Origin: Gammaproteobacteria bacterium
GTDB lineage: Bacteria > Pseudomonadota > Gammaproteobacteria > Chromatiales > Chromatiaceae
NCBI GenBank assembly: GCA_030148485.1
Contig: JASBTJ010000055.1
Location: forward strand, 1 to 55,876
Direction of reading: 5' to 3'
Length of the DNA: 55,876 bases
Shown here piece after piece: positions 25,947 to 34,100 of this stretch. The first letter of the stretch is position 1. Each line of letters opens with the position of its first letter. The translations under genes and the position numbers were made by a program. The notes under the pieces were generated by a model. That model was not told the origin of the DNA, made no database searches, and saw only the letters and a program-made list of their open reading frames with translations.

Positions 25947-26921
25947 ATGCCCGCGCTGGCGCACGAGGCCATCGACGACGGCGTCTGGTGCATCGACACC
26001 GGCCTGTATCGCCCCCGCCACACCGCCTGCTATCTGATTGACGGCGGCGGCGAGCTGGCACTGATCGACTGCGGTTCCAGCAACAACATCCCCGAGCTGA
26101 TCACGGCCCTGGCAGACCTTGGCTACTCGCCCGATCAACTCCGGTATGTGATGCCCACCCACGTGCATCTGGACCACGCCGGCGGCGCTGGCGCCCTGAT
26201 GGCCGCCTGTCCCAATGCCACGCTGGTAACCCACCCGCGCGGGGTGCCGCACCTGATCGATCCGGGCAAACTGCAGGCCGGCGCCACGACGGTCTACGGC
26301 GAGGAAGGGTTCGCGCAACGCTTCGGCAACCTGGTGCCGGTGCCGCCCGCACGGGCATATGCCGCCGCCGACGGCGAGTGCTTCGAGCTGGGCAGCCGCC
26401 GGCTGCGCTTCGCCGATACCCCAGGTCACGCCAATCATCACGGCTGTTTTTTCGATGAGGCCACCCGGTTATGGTTCACTGGCGATGCCTTCGGCCTGTC
26501 CTATCGGGAATTCGATAACGACGACGGCCCGCTGATCCTGGCCACCACCACGCCGGTGGCCTTCGACCCCGACGCCTGGCAGGCCAGTCTGGACAAGCTG
26601 ATGGCCACCGCTCCCGCCGGCATGTGCGTCACCCATTTCGGCCGGGTGAACGATCCCGCCGCAGCCTGCGCCGCCCTGCGCCGCAGCATCGAGCAACATG
26701 CCGCCATCGCGCTGGCGGACGAGGCCCAGGGCGAACACGGCCGCGCCAAGCGCCTGCGTCAGGCGGTGGCCGACCTGCTGCTGGACGCGGCAGCACGCCA
26801 CCGGCCCGCCACCGGCCGCGCCGACGCCGCCCGACTGCTGGCCCTGGACATTGATCTGAACGCCCAGGGCCTGCATATCTGGCTCAAGCGCCGCGCCAAG
26901 GTCGCGGCAATCACCTCATAG
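25947..26921 (+). CDS. Metallo-beta-lactamase fold hydrolase
   Basis: A 324-residue MBL-fold protein. The metal ligands are visible: THVHLDHAGG (HxHxDH), the later His in DTPGHANHHG, and Asp in WFTGDAFG. A roughly 90-residue helical C-terminal part follows, as in the glyoxalase II-like and ROK-like branches with unknown substrates. It starts three bases after purE, so it is probably co-transcribed although its role in purine synthesis is not evident. Confidence 0.88.
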   Translation: MPALAHEAIDDGVWCIDTGLYRPRHTACYLIDGGGELALIDCGSSNNIPELITALADLGYSPDQLRYVMPTHVHLDHAGGAGALMAACPNATLVTHPRGVPHLIDPGKLQAGATTVYGEEGFAQRFGNLVPVPPARAYAAADGECFELGSRRLRFADTPGHANHHGCFFDEATRLWFTGDAFGLSYREFDNDDGPLILATTTPVAFDPDAWQASLDKLMATAPAGMCVTHFGRVNDPAAACAALRRSIEQHAAIALADEAQGEHGRAKRLRQAVADLLLDAAARHRPATGRADAARLLALDIDLNAQGLHIWLKRRAKVAAITS

Positions 26922-26954
26922 CAGCGCGCTATGGACCAGATAGCCGCAGCGTCG

Positions 26955-26983
26955 ATGACCGGGCTGCGGCGGCTGGCTATAAT
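26955..26983 (+). promoter_or_regulatory. Promoter of the DAHP synthase gene
   Basis: A consensus TATAAT (26978-26983) with ATGACC (26955-26960, four of six) 17 bases upstream. Transcription would begin about 30 bases before the ATG at 27019. I see no attenuator or TyrR/TrpR-like operator in this short leader. Confidence 0.55.
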
Positions 26984-27018
26984 GGCGCCCCTTTGGACTC
27001 GCACCAGCGATAGCGAAC

Positions 27019-28074
27019 ATGCACTACGAAACCGACGATCTGCGCATCCGGGACATCAAGGAGGTCATCGCCCCCCAGGACCTGCATGCCCAGTTTCCCA
27101 TCAGCGACGCCGCCACCACCACGGTGCACGACGCCCGTAGTGCCATTCATCGCATCCTGCATGGCGAGGACGACCGACTGCTGGTGGTGATCGGCCCCTG
27201 CTCGGTGCACGACCCGGAGGCCGCCAAGGAATACGCCCGTAAGCTGGTGAAAACCCGTGATCGCCTCAAGGACGACCTGATGATCGTCATGCGCGTGTAT
27301 TTCGAGAAGCCGCGCACCACGGTGGGCTGGAAGGGCCTGATCAACGACCCGGACCTGGATGAATCCTTCCATATCAACAAAGGTCTGCAACTGGCGCGCA
27401 GCCTGCTGCTCGATATCAACGACATGGGACTGCCTGCCGGCACCGAGTTCCTTGACCTGATCAGCCCGCAATACATCGCCGACCTGGTCAGCTGGGGCGC
27501 CATCGGGGCGCGCACCACCGAGTCCCAAGGCCACCGCGAGCTGGCCTCCGGCCTATCCTGCCCGGTGGGCTTCAAGAACGGTACCGACGGCACCATGCGC
27601 ATCGCCGTGGACGCCATCCGCGCCGCCGCACGCCCCCACGTGTTCATGTCACTGACCAAGTCGGGACGGTCGGCCATCTTCAGTACCACCGGCAACAACG
27701 ACACCCACATCATCCTGCGTGGCGGCAAGCGTCCCAACTACGACGCCGAATCCGTCAACGAAGCGGCCGAAGAGATGGAGGCCGCCGGGCTGGTGCCCAA
27801 GCTGATGGTGGATTGCAGTCACGCCAACAGCCGCAAGCAGCACGACAAGCAGATCGACGTCGGGCAGGACGTGGCACGTCAGGTTGCCGCCGGCGATCAC
27901 CGCATCATGGGCCTGATGATCGAAAGCCACTTGGTGGCCGGTCGCCAGGACCTGAAACCCGGCCAGGTGTTGCAATACGGGCAGAGCATCACCGACGCCT
28001 GTATCGACTGGGACGACAGTGTCCCGCTACTGGACGAACTGGCCGCCGCGGTGCGTGAACGCCGCAAAGGCTGA
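27019..28074 (+). CDS. 3-deoxy-7-phosphoheptulonate (DAHP) synthase, class I
   Basis: A 351-residue class I (AroFGH-type) enzyme that joins phosphoenolpyruvate and erythrose 4-phosphate, the entry to aromatic amino acid synthesis. Family motifs include VVIGPCSVHDPEAAKEYA, MRVYFEKPRTTVGWKGLIND, the IGARTTESQGHRELASGLS region and VDCSHANSRK with the metal-binding His. Which amino acid feeds back on it cannot be judged from sequence by eye, so no aroF/G/H name is given. A palindromic repeat lies 28 bases after the stop. Confidence 0.95.
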   Translation: MHYETDDLRIRDIKEVIAPQDLHAQFPISDAATTTVHDARSAIHRILHGEDDRLLVVIGPCSVHDPEAAKEYARKLVKTRDRLKDDLMIVMRVYFEKPRTTVGWKGLINDPDLDESFHINKGLQLARSLLLDINDMGLPAGTEFLDLISPQYIADLVSWGAIGARTTESQGHRELASGLSCPVGFKNGTDGTMRIAVDAIRAAARPHVFMSLTKSGRSAIFSTTGNNDTHIILRGGKRPNYDAESVNEAAEEMEAAGLVPKLMVDCSHANSRKQHDKQIDVGQDVARQVAAGDHRIMGLMIESHLVAGRQDLKPGQVLQYGQSITDACIDWDDSVPLLDELAAAVRERRKG

Positions 28075-28101
28075 ACCCAGAAACACAGCGAATGCGCCGC
28101 C

Positions 28102-28148
28102 CCCTCACCCCCGGCCCCTCTCCCGCCGGGAGAGGGCTAGGGTGAGGG
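28102..28148. repeat. 47-bp palindromic repeat between convergent genes
   Basis: CCCTCACCC (28102-28110) pairs with GGGTGAGGG (28140-28148) and inside it CCCTCTCCC pairs with GGGAGAGGG around a three-base loop. The resulting long hairpin sits between the convergent DAHP synthase and SEL1 genes and could act as a bidirectional terminator, though no T-run follows. The inner core recurs at 54.63 and 54.81 kb. This kind of element is widespread and dispersed in proteobacterial genomes. Confidence 0.7.
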
Positions 28149-28205
28149 AAATAGAGCAGCAATGGGGCGAAGTCATGCGGACTCCGCCCCGTGCTTGTCC
28201 TCGCC

Positions 28206-28652
28206 TCACATCACGTCGTCAAAGCCGGCCTTCTTGAACCACTCGCGGGCCTTGTCGGCATCCGGCTCCACGCCTTTGCCCTGCTGGTACATGATGCCGA
28301 TGGTGGTCATGGCGCCCTGCAGTCCCTGGTCGGCGGCCTTCATGAACCATTCGATGGCCTTTTCGCCGTTCTGCTCCACGCATTCCCCTTCCATGTACAT
28401 GAAGCCCAGGCCGTGCTGCGCCAGCCCCAGACCGGATTCGGCGGCCTCCTTCATGTACTTGAAGGCCAGCAGTTCGTTCTCGACCATGCCCAGCCCGTTC
28501 TGCGCCATGATGGCCATACGGTACTGGGCCTCGGGATTGCCGGCCTCCGCCAACGGTCGCAGCAAGGGCGCCGCCTGGGAAAAATGCTTGGACTCGAAGG
28601 CCGAGATACCACTGGCCAGATCCATGTCCATATTGTCTTGTTCATTGCTCAT
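28206..28652 (-). CDS. SEL1-repeat (TPR-like) protein, small
   Basis: A 148-residue protein with three SEL1 repeats, each of the pattern A..GLG.MY..G..V..N..KA.EWF.KAA (for instance GFMYMEGECVEQNGEKAIEW). There is no signal peptide, so a cytoplasmic scaffold or partner-binding role is likely. The start MSNEQDNMD overlaps the stop of the upstream thioesterase gene by one base (TGATG), indicating coupling. A second SEL1 gene lies at 33.4-34.0 kb. Confidence 0.85.
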   Translation of the reverse strand: MSNEQDNMDMDLASGISAFESKHFSQAAPLLRPLAEAGNPEAQYRMAIMAQNGLGMVENELLAFKYMKEAAESGLGLAQHGLGFMYMEGECVEQNGEKAIEWFMKAADQGLQGAMTTIGIMYQQGKGVEPDADKAREWFKKAGFDDVM

Positions 28653-29158
28653 CACGTGTCCTCGTCGGGTCGTCGCGCCGGCGGTACATACCCGCCCGGC
28701 CGGATGGCGACCGTGTTCTTCACCTGGACGCACAACCGATCGGCAGTGTCCCAGAAACCAAATTCAAAGCTCGGTGTGGCACGGCCGCGCCGCGCCAATT
28801 CGTCGCGGACGGCGGCTTCCTGTGCCGGATCCAGCGTAAAACGCAATTCCAGATCGCTACGACCTTCGCGCCGAAAATCCAGGCTCATCGCCCGGGTCCA
28901 CACCGCGTGACCGGGGAAAACCCGGTTGCAGGCCAAGGCCGGAATGGGATCGGCCAGCGCGGCGATGGCACCTCCGAACATGCCGCCACCGGGGTTGCGG
29001 TTGGCCCGGATCAGCGGCAAGCGGATACGTACCTGCCGCCAATCGTCGCCCAGTTCCGTCACCCGGATACGCAATGGCCGGAACGCCGGGTAGCAGGCCA
29101 GTCTGGCCTCGGCACCCAACCAACGCCTGGGCATCATCCAACACAACGGCGGCAGCAC
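28652..29158 (-). CDS. Hotdog-fold thioesterase-like protein (DUF4442 / PaaI type)
   Basis: A 168-residue protein with the hotdog features IRLPLIRANRNPGGGMFGGAIAALADP, where the Asn-x-x-Gly-x-x-x-Gly stretch and the following helix match the PaaI/DUF4442 superfamily. Such proteins hydrolyse acyl-CoA or related thioesters; the substrate is unknown. The start is uncertain: the GTG at 29158 or the ATG pair at 29137/29134 (MMPRRWLG) all lack a clear ribosome-binding site. Confidence 0.75.
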   Translation of the reverse strand: MLPPLCWMMPRRWLGAEARLACYPAFRPLRIRVTELGDDWRQVRIRLPLIRANRNPGGGMFGGAIAALADPIPALACNRVFPGHAVWTRAMSLDFRREGRSDLELRFTLDPAQEAAVRDELARRGRATPSFEFGFWDTADRLCVQVKNTVAIRPGGYVPPARRPDEDT

Positions 29159-29263
29159 TTATATCACCTCGGGTCCGGGGAACCCCTATGGGAATTGCGC
29201 GGAAATGACCGCACGGCAATCGACCCGGCAAAGCGGGCCGCGCCATTATAGAATCAGCCGGCC

Positions 29264-30490
29264 ATGCAAACAGCCCTTGCCCCCGCCTACCGAGACACCG
29301 CCGACGGACGCCGCGCCGAAACCATCCTGCGCAGCTGCGTGCACTGCGGCTTTTGCACCGCAACCTGCCCTACTTATCAATTGCTGGGCGACGAGCTGGA
29401 CGGCCCGCGCGGGCGCATCTACCAGATCAAGGACATGCTGGAGGGCGCCCCGGCTACCGCCATCGCCCGGGTCCACCTGGATCGCTGCCTGACCTGCCGT
29501 GCCTGCGAGACCACCTGCCCGTCCGGCGTGCAGTACGGACAATTACTGGAGATCGGTCGCGAACTGGTGGAACGCCAGGCCCCGCGACCGGCGCGCGAGC
29601 GCCTCGGCCGGCGACTCCTGATCGCCTTGCTGTCGGAGCGCCGGCGACTCACCCCCCTCCTGCGCGTCGGCCAGCTGCTGCGGCCGCTGTTGCCCGCCCG
29701 GCTGCGCGCCAAGGTCCCCAAGCGCCAGCGTGCCGGGCATTGGCCCACGCCCCGCCACGACAGGCGCATGCTGGTGCTCGACGGCTGCGTACAACCGGCC
29801 GCGCTGCCAGACATCAACGCCGCCGCCGCACGCCTGCTGGACCGCTTGGGGATCAGCCTGATCCGCGCACCCCAAGCCGGTTGCTGCGGCGCCCTGCCCG
29901 GCCACCTCAGCGACAGCGAGCGCGCCCGGCAGATGGCGCGCGCCAATATCGACGCCTGGCTGCCGCTGTTGGATGACGGGGTGGAAGCGATCCTGGTCAC
30001 CGCCAGCGGCTGCGGCGTGCAAGTCAAGGAGTATGCTCATCTGCTGCAGTCCGACCCGAACTATGCCGCCAAGGCGGAAAGGATCGCACGGGCGGCCAAG
30101 GATCCCGTTGAAGTGATCGAACCGCTGGACATCGAAAAGCCCTGGACCGGCAAGGGACCGAAGATCGCCTTCCACAGTCCCTGCACCTTGCAGCACGGCC
30201 AGCAGTTGCACGGGCGGGTGGAGGCCTTGCTGACCCGGCTCGGCTATCGCCTGACGCCGGTGCCGGACAGCCATCTATGCTGCGGCTCCGCCGGCACCTA
30301 TTCGCTGTTGCAACCGGCCTTGTCCGGCCGCTTGCGCGACAACAAGCGCGCAGCCCTGCTGAGCGGCAAACCGACTCTGATCGCCAGCGCCAACATCGGT
30401 TGCTTGTTGCAACTGGACGCGGACGACGACGTGCCCGTTGTCCACTGGCTACAAATGCTCGATGCCGATCTGGCCCGCCGGGGACGCTGA
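29264..30490 (+). CDS. glcF: Glycolate oxidase iron-sulfur subunit GlcF
   Basis: A 408-residue protein with two ferredoxin-type cluster motifs, CVHCGFCTATCP and CLTCRACETTCP (about residues 25-36 and 75-86), then two CCG-domain motifs, AGCCGALPGH and HLCCGSAGTY, as in GlcF and other heterodisulfide-reductase-type subunits. GlcF passes electrons from glycolate oxidation by GlcD/GlcE to the membrane. Neither glcD nor glcE is in the window, so the subunit genes are separated here or the partner differs. Confidence 0.9.
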   Translation: MQTALAPAYRDTADGRRAETILRSCVHCGFCTATCPTYQLLGDELDGPRGRIYQIKDMLEGAPATAIARVHLDRCLTCRACETTCPSGVQYGQLLEIGRELVERQAPRPARERLGRRLLIALLSERRRLTPLLRVGQLLRPLLPARLRAKVPKRQRAGHWPTPRHDRRMLVLDGCVQPAALPDINAAAARLLDRLGISLIRAPQAGCCGALPGHLSDSERARQMARANIDAWLPLLDDGVEAILVTASGCGVQVKEYAHLLQSDPNYAAKAERIARAAKDPVEVIEPLDIEKPWTGKGPKIAFHSPCTLQHGQQLHGRVEALLTRLGYRLTPVPDSHLCCGSAGTYSLLQPALSGRLRDNKRAALLSGKPTLIASANIGCLLQLDADDDVPVVHWLQMLDADLARRGR

Positions 30491-30493
30491 GCC

Positions 30494-31300
30494 TCAGGCG
30501 TGGTCGATCCAGTGGCGCCATTGCGCCAGTAGGTCGGCATTGGTCGCCGCCATGCCGATGCGTTTTTGTAGCGACAGCGCGGACTGCCAGTCACCGTCCA
30601 GGCGATCCAGGCGGCCGCCGGCACCGCCCGCCTCGGCGAACACCAGGCCACCTGCGCCATAGTCCCACAGCCGCTGGGCGCCATGCAGATACAGCTGCAC
30701 CCGACCTGCCGCCAGCCAACACCAGTCCAGCGCGACGGAGCCCAGACTGCGCTGTGACCGATAAGGCGCGTCGCTGGCCAAGCGGCAGGCGAGGTCGCTG
30801 GGCAGGCGTTTGAAATCCACCAGCCCGATGCAATCGTCCAGCCGGTCGCGCCGACAATCGAGCCGCAACGGTGCGCCGTTCAATTGCGCACCCTGCCCCG
30901 CCACCGCACTGAAGCACTCGCGGGCGACCGGATCGTAGACCACCCCCAGCACCACCCGCCCCTGCGCCACCAGGGCCACCGACACGCCGAAAAACGGCAA
31001 CCCGGCGGCAAAGTTGCTGGTGCCGTCCAGCGGATCCACAACCCACAGACCGCCATCGCCGTCAGCCAACAGGGCCTGCTGCTCGGCCGCGGGCATTTCC
31101 TCGCCCAGCACCCGGTAATTCGGCCAGCGGGCCGTCAATGCCGCGATCAGGCTGCGCTGCATGGCCAGATCGGCCTCGGTCAGCAGGGAACCATCCGCCT
31201 TGGCCGTGGCCTTTACCTGGCGAAAGCGGGGCAACAGCAGCTCGTCGGCGATCTCGGTCACCAAGGTGCACAAGGTGTTCATGTCGATGTGTGGATTCAT
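30494..31300 (-). CDS. Inositol monophosphatase family protein
   Basis: A 268-residue Mg-dependent phosphatase. The metal site is visible as GEEMP, then WVVDPLDGTSNFAAGLPFFG (the family signature A) and the C-terminal LWDYGAGGLVFAEAGG (signature B). The family includes SuhB, CysQ and histidinol-phosphatase-like enzymes. The sequence does not single out one of these. It is convergent with glcF, with three bases between the stop codons. Confidence 0.9.
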   Translation of the reverse strand: MNPHIDMNTLCTLVTEIADELLLPRFRQVKATAKADGSLLTEADLAMQRSLIAALTARWPNYRVLGEEMPAAEQQALLADGDGGLWVVDPLDGTSNFAAGLPFFGVSVALVAQGRVVLGVVYDPVARECFSAVAGQGAQLNGAPLRLDCRRDRLDDCIGLVDFKRLPSDLACRLASDAPYRSQRSLGSVALDWCWLAAGRVQLYLHGAQRLWDYGAGGLVFAEAGGAGGRLDRLDGDWQSALSLQKRIGMAATNADLLAQWRHWIDHA

Positions 31301-31416
31301 GGGGCACGCAGCCTAACCACAGGCCGACCAAAGCGGAAGCCCTACTGGGTTATTTCCCGATTGAGCTTTACTGCGCGATTGCTAAGCTAGGCCCATTGGC
31401 AGGGAGTTGTAGCAGT

Positions 31417-33375
31417 ATGAATAGGAACTGGCTTGTCGGACTGGCCTTGTGGCTGACCGTCGGCGCCGTCGCGGCCGATGATCTGGCCGCCCAGCGCGAA
31501 CGTTTCGTGGCGGCCGAGACCGCGCTGGCGGATGGGCGCAGCGACGACTTTGCGCAACTGGCCGAGGGGCTGCATGATTATCCCTTGTACCCGTATCTGC
31601 GCTACGACGAGCTGACACGGAACCTGGACCAAGCCCGACCTGGCGAGGTACGGACGCTCCTCAAACAATTGCGCGCGACACCACTGGACTGGCAACTGCG
31701 ACGGCGCTGGCTGCAACAGTTGGCCAAACGCGAACAGTGGTCCGATTTTCTCAAGGATTACCGCCCCACCTCGGACATCACGCTGCAATGCCAGCAGCTG
31801 CGGGCCCTCATCGCGACCGGCCAGGCGGACAAGGCGCTGCCCAAGACCGAAGCGCTTTGGCTCCATGGCGCGTCCCGCCCGGATGCCTGCGACACCGCGT
31901 TCGCCCGTTGGCAGCAGGCCGGCAATCCCTCCAAGGCGCTGGCCTGGAAACGCATCAACCTGGCCATGCGGGCCGGCAATCTGCAACTGGTCAATTATCT
32001 GCGCCGTTATTTGCCGGGCACCGACCAACCCTGGGTGGATCACTGGATCGCCCTGTATCGAAACCCGGACAAGGTCGCCACCTTCCAGGCGCCCGGTCGT
32101 AATCACCCGTACCTGCGCCGCATGCAGGCGCACGCCATCGAACGCTGGGCGCGCCAGGATCCGATAGCGGCGTTACAGCAATGGCAGACCTGGCAGGGAA
32201 ATCACGCCTTCGGCGCATCGGATCAACGACGGGTGACGTGGCGACTGGCGGTGAATCTGTTCAACGAACCACAACCGGAGGCCCGGCAGTTTTTCATCGA
32301 CCTGAAACCCGGTGCCGGCGATACCCGCATGCAGGAGCTGAAGCTGCGCGCGGCGCTGTCCCGGCTGGACTGGCAGGATTATCTCGACCAATTGGCACAA
32401 CTGCCACCGGCAGTTCGCAACACCGCCCGCGCCCGCTACTGGCAGGCACGGGCGCTGGGCGAACTCGGTCACGACGAGGCGGCACGACCAATCTACCAAC
32501 GACTGGCCGGTGACCGCGGCTACCATGGCTTTCTGGCGGCGGATCGGCTCGATGTGCCCTACCACCTGTTGCACAATGACGCCCCCGCCAGCGATGCGGT
32601 ACTTGCGGAACTTGCCGCCATCCCGGCGCTGCGACGCAGCCACGAGCTGTACGTCCTCAGTCGTTATACCGACGCACGGCGGGAATGGCGTTTGGGCAAC
32701 GCGGGACTCAGCCAGGAACGACTGGTCGGCGCGGCCAAACTGGCCGAATCCTGGGGCTGGCACGACCAGGCGATCATCACCATCGCCCAAGGACGTTACT
32801 GGGACGATCTGGAACTGCGTTTCCCGCTGGCCTACCGCGACACCGTCGAGCAACAGGCGCAACGCCAGGAGCTCGATCCCGCCTGGGTCTATGCCGTGAT
32901 GCGCCAGGAGAGCGCCTTCATGCACGACGTCCGTTCGCGGGTCGGGGCCACCGGCCTGATGCAGCTGATGCCCGCCACCGCGCGCAAGGTGGCGCGCCGG
33001 CTACCGGAACAGATCCGGGTCAGCAGCAATGCCTTGCGCAAGCCCGACCTGAATATCACCCTGGGGTCGGCCTATCTGCGCGAGGTGCTGGACGGCCTGT
33101 ACGACAACCGGGTGCTGGCCACCGCCGCCTACAACGCCGGCCCCCATCGGGTGCAGCGCTGGCTGCCGGAACGGCCGATGGCGGCCGATCTGTGGGTGGA
33201 ACTGGTGCCCTATGGCGAAACCCGCAAATACCTGAAACGGGTGCTCAGCTACACCGCCATATACCAGGCCAGGCTGGGCCAGCGCCCGCCGACGCGGCTG
33301 AGCGATTACATGCCGCCCATCCAACCGGCGGAAAACTATGCCCGCAACCTGGCCGCCAAGGCCGGGGCGAGCTGA
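31417..33375 (+). CDS. slt: Soluble lytic murein transglycosylase
   Basis: A 652-residue periplasmic enzyme close in length to E. coli Slt70. It begins with a Sec signal peptide (WLVGLALWLTVGAVAADD), continues with the helical superhelix (U and L domains) and ends with the GH23 catalytic domain at about residues 470-640: the catalytic Glu is in VMRQESAFMHD, followed by GATGLMQLMPATA and AYNAGPHRVQRWL. It cleaves glycan strands to 1,6-anhydromuropeptides. The ATG at 31417 is chosen because the signal peptide starts there and AGGGAG lies upstream. Confidence 0.93.
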   Translation: MNRNWLVGLALWLTVGAVAADDLAAQRERFVAAETALADGRSDDFAQLAEGLHDYPLYPYLRYDELTRNLDQARPGEVRTLLKQLRATPLDWQLRRRWLQQLAKREQWSDFLKDYRPTSDITLQCQQLRALIATGQADKALPKTEALWLHGASRPDACDTAFARWQQAGNPSKALAWKRINLAMRAGNLQLVNYLRRYLPGTDQPWVDHWIALYRNPDKVATFQAPGRNHPYLRRMQAHAIERWARQDPIAALQQWQTWQGNHAFGASDQRRVTWRLAVNLFNEPQPEARQFFIDLKPGAGDTRMQELKLRAALSRLDWQDYLDQLAQLPPAVRNTARARYWQARALGELGHDEAARPIYQRLAGDRGYHGFLAADRLDVPYHLLHNDAPASDAVLAELAAIPALRRSHELYVLSRYTDARREWRLGNAGLSQERLVGAAKLAESWGWHDQAIITIAQGRYWDDLELRFPLAYRDTVEQQAQRQELDPAWVYAVMRQESAFMHDVRSRVGATGLMQLMPATARKVARRLPEQIRVSSNALRKPDLNITLGSAYLREVLDGLYDNRVLATAAYNAGPHRVQRWLPERPMAADLWVELVPYGETRKYLKRVLSYTAIYQARLGQRPPTRLSDYMPPIQPAENYARNLAAKAGAS

Positions 33376-34029
33376 TCAGCCCGGTTGGTCCGCGCCGTCC
33401 TGAGCGGCACGGGCCTGGGCCTCGGACAGCATATTGTCGCGCACCTGCTTGACCAGCTCCGGATCCATGCGGCGAATCAGGGTCTCGATGGTTTCTTCGG
33501 CCTTGGTGCTGCCGTTCAGGTGGGCGACGGTCAGCCACTGCAGCGCCGTGGCCTCGTCCTTGTCCACCAGTTTGCCGTCCATCAGCAGGCGCCCCAAAGC
33601 GAACTGTGCCGCCGCCAATCCACGGTTGGCCGCCTGCAGGTACCAGTGCACCGCCTGGGCACCGTCCTTGGCGGTACTCAGTTGTCCAAACCGGTAGAGG
33701 GTGCCCATGGTGTACTGGGCCTTCAGATCGCCGAGTTCCGCGGCCCGCTGATACCAGGTGCGAGCGCGCTCGTCATTCTGCTCGACGCCATAGCCGTTGG
33801 CGTACAACCAACCCAAGGTGGTCTGGGCCTGGGCGTGTTTCTGCTTGGCGGCGGCCTGGATCAGCTCCGCCGCCTTGGCGTGATCGAGTGCGACACCCTC
33901 ACCATTCGCATACAGCATGCCGAGCCGGAACCGGGCTTCCGGATTGCCCTTCTTGACGGCTTGGTGCAGGGCCTTGATGGCGACCTGCAGCTTGGGGTCC
34001 GGGGCGTTCTGTTCAGGTGACTCGGTCAT
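33376..34029 (-). CDS. SEL1-repeat protein
   Basis: A 217-residue protein built of four SEL1 repeats (RFRLGMLYANGEGVALDHAK, TTLGWLYANGYGVEQNDERA and two more), flanked by short charged ends. It has no signal peptide. The stop codon abuts the slt stop exactly (TGA then TCA on the plus strand). It follows the cyclase-like gene on the same strand by 71 bases, so it may be in an operon with it and rsd. Its partners are unknown. Confidence 0.85.
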   Translation of the reverse strand: MTESPEQNAPDPKLQVAIKALHQAVKKGNPEARFRLGMLYANGEGVALDHAKAAELIQAAAKQKHAQAQTTLGWLYANGYGVEQNDERARTWYQRAAELGDLKAQYTMGTLYRFGQLSTAKDGAQAVHWYLQAANRGLAAAQFALGRLLMDGKLVDKDEATALQWLTVAHLNGSTKAEETIETLIRRMDPELVKQVRDNMLSEAQARAAQDGADQPG

Positions 34030-34100
34030 GACGGATTGGCTGTTGGGGAAAAAGGGCGCCAGTGTAACCCGAGCCTGGGCCGCGGTCAGACCCGCACCGC

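Noticed and set aside
28102..28148. Palindrome as a classical intrinsic terminator
   Set aside because: The stem is strong but no T-run follows on either strand; it is reported as a repeat instead.
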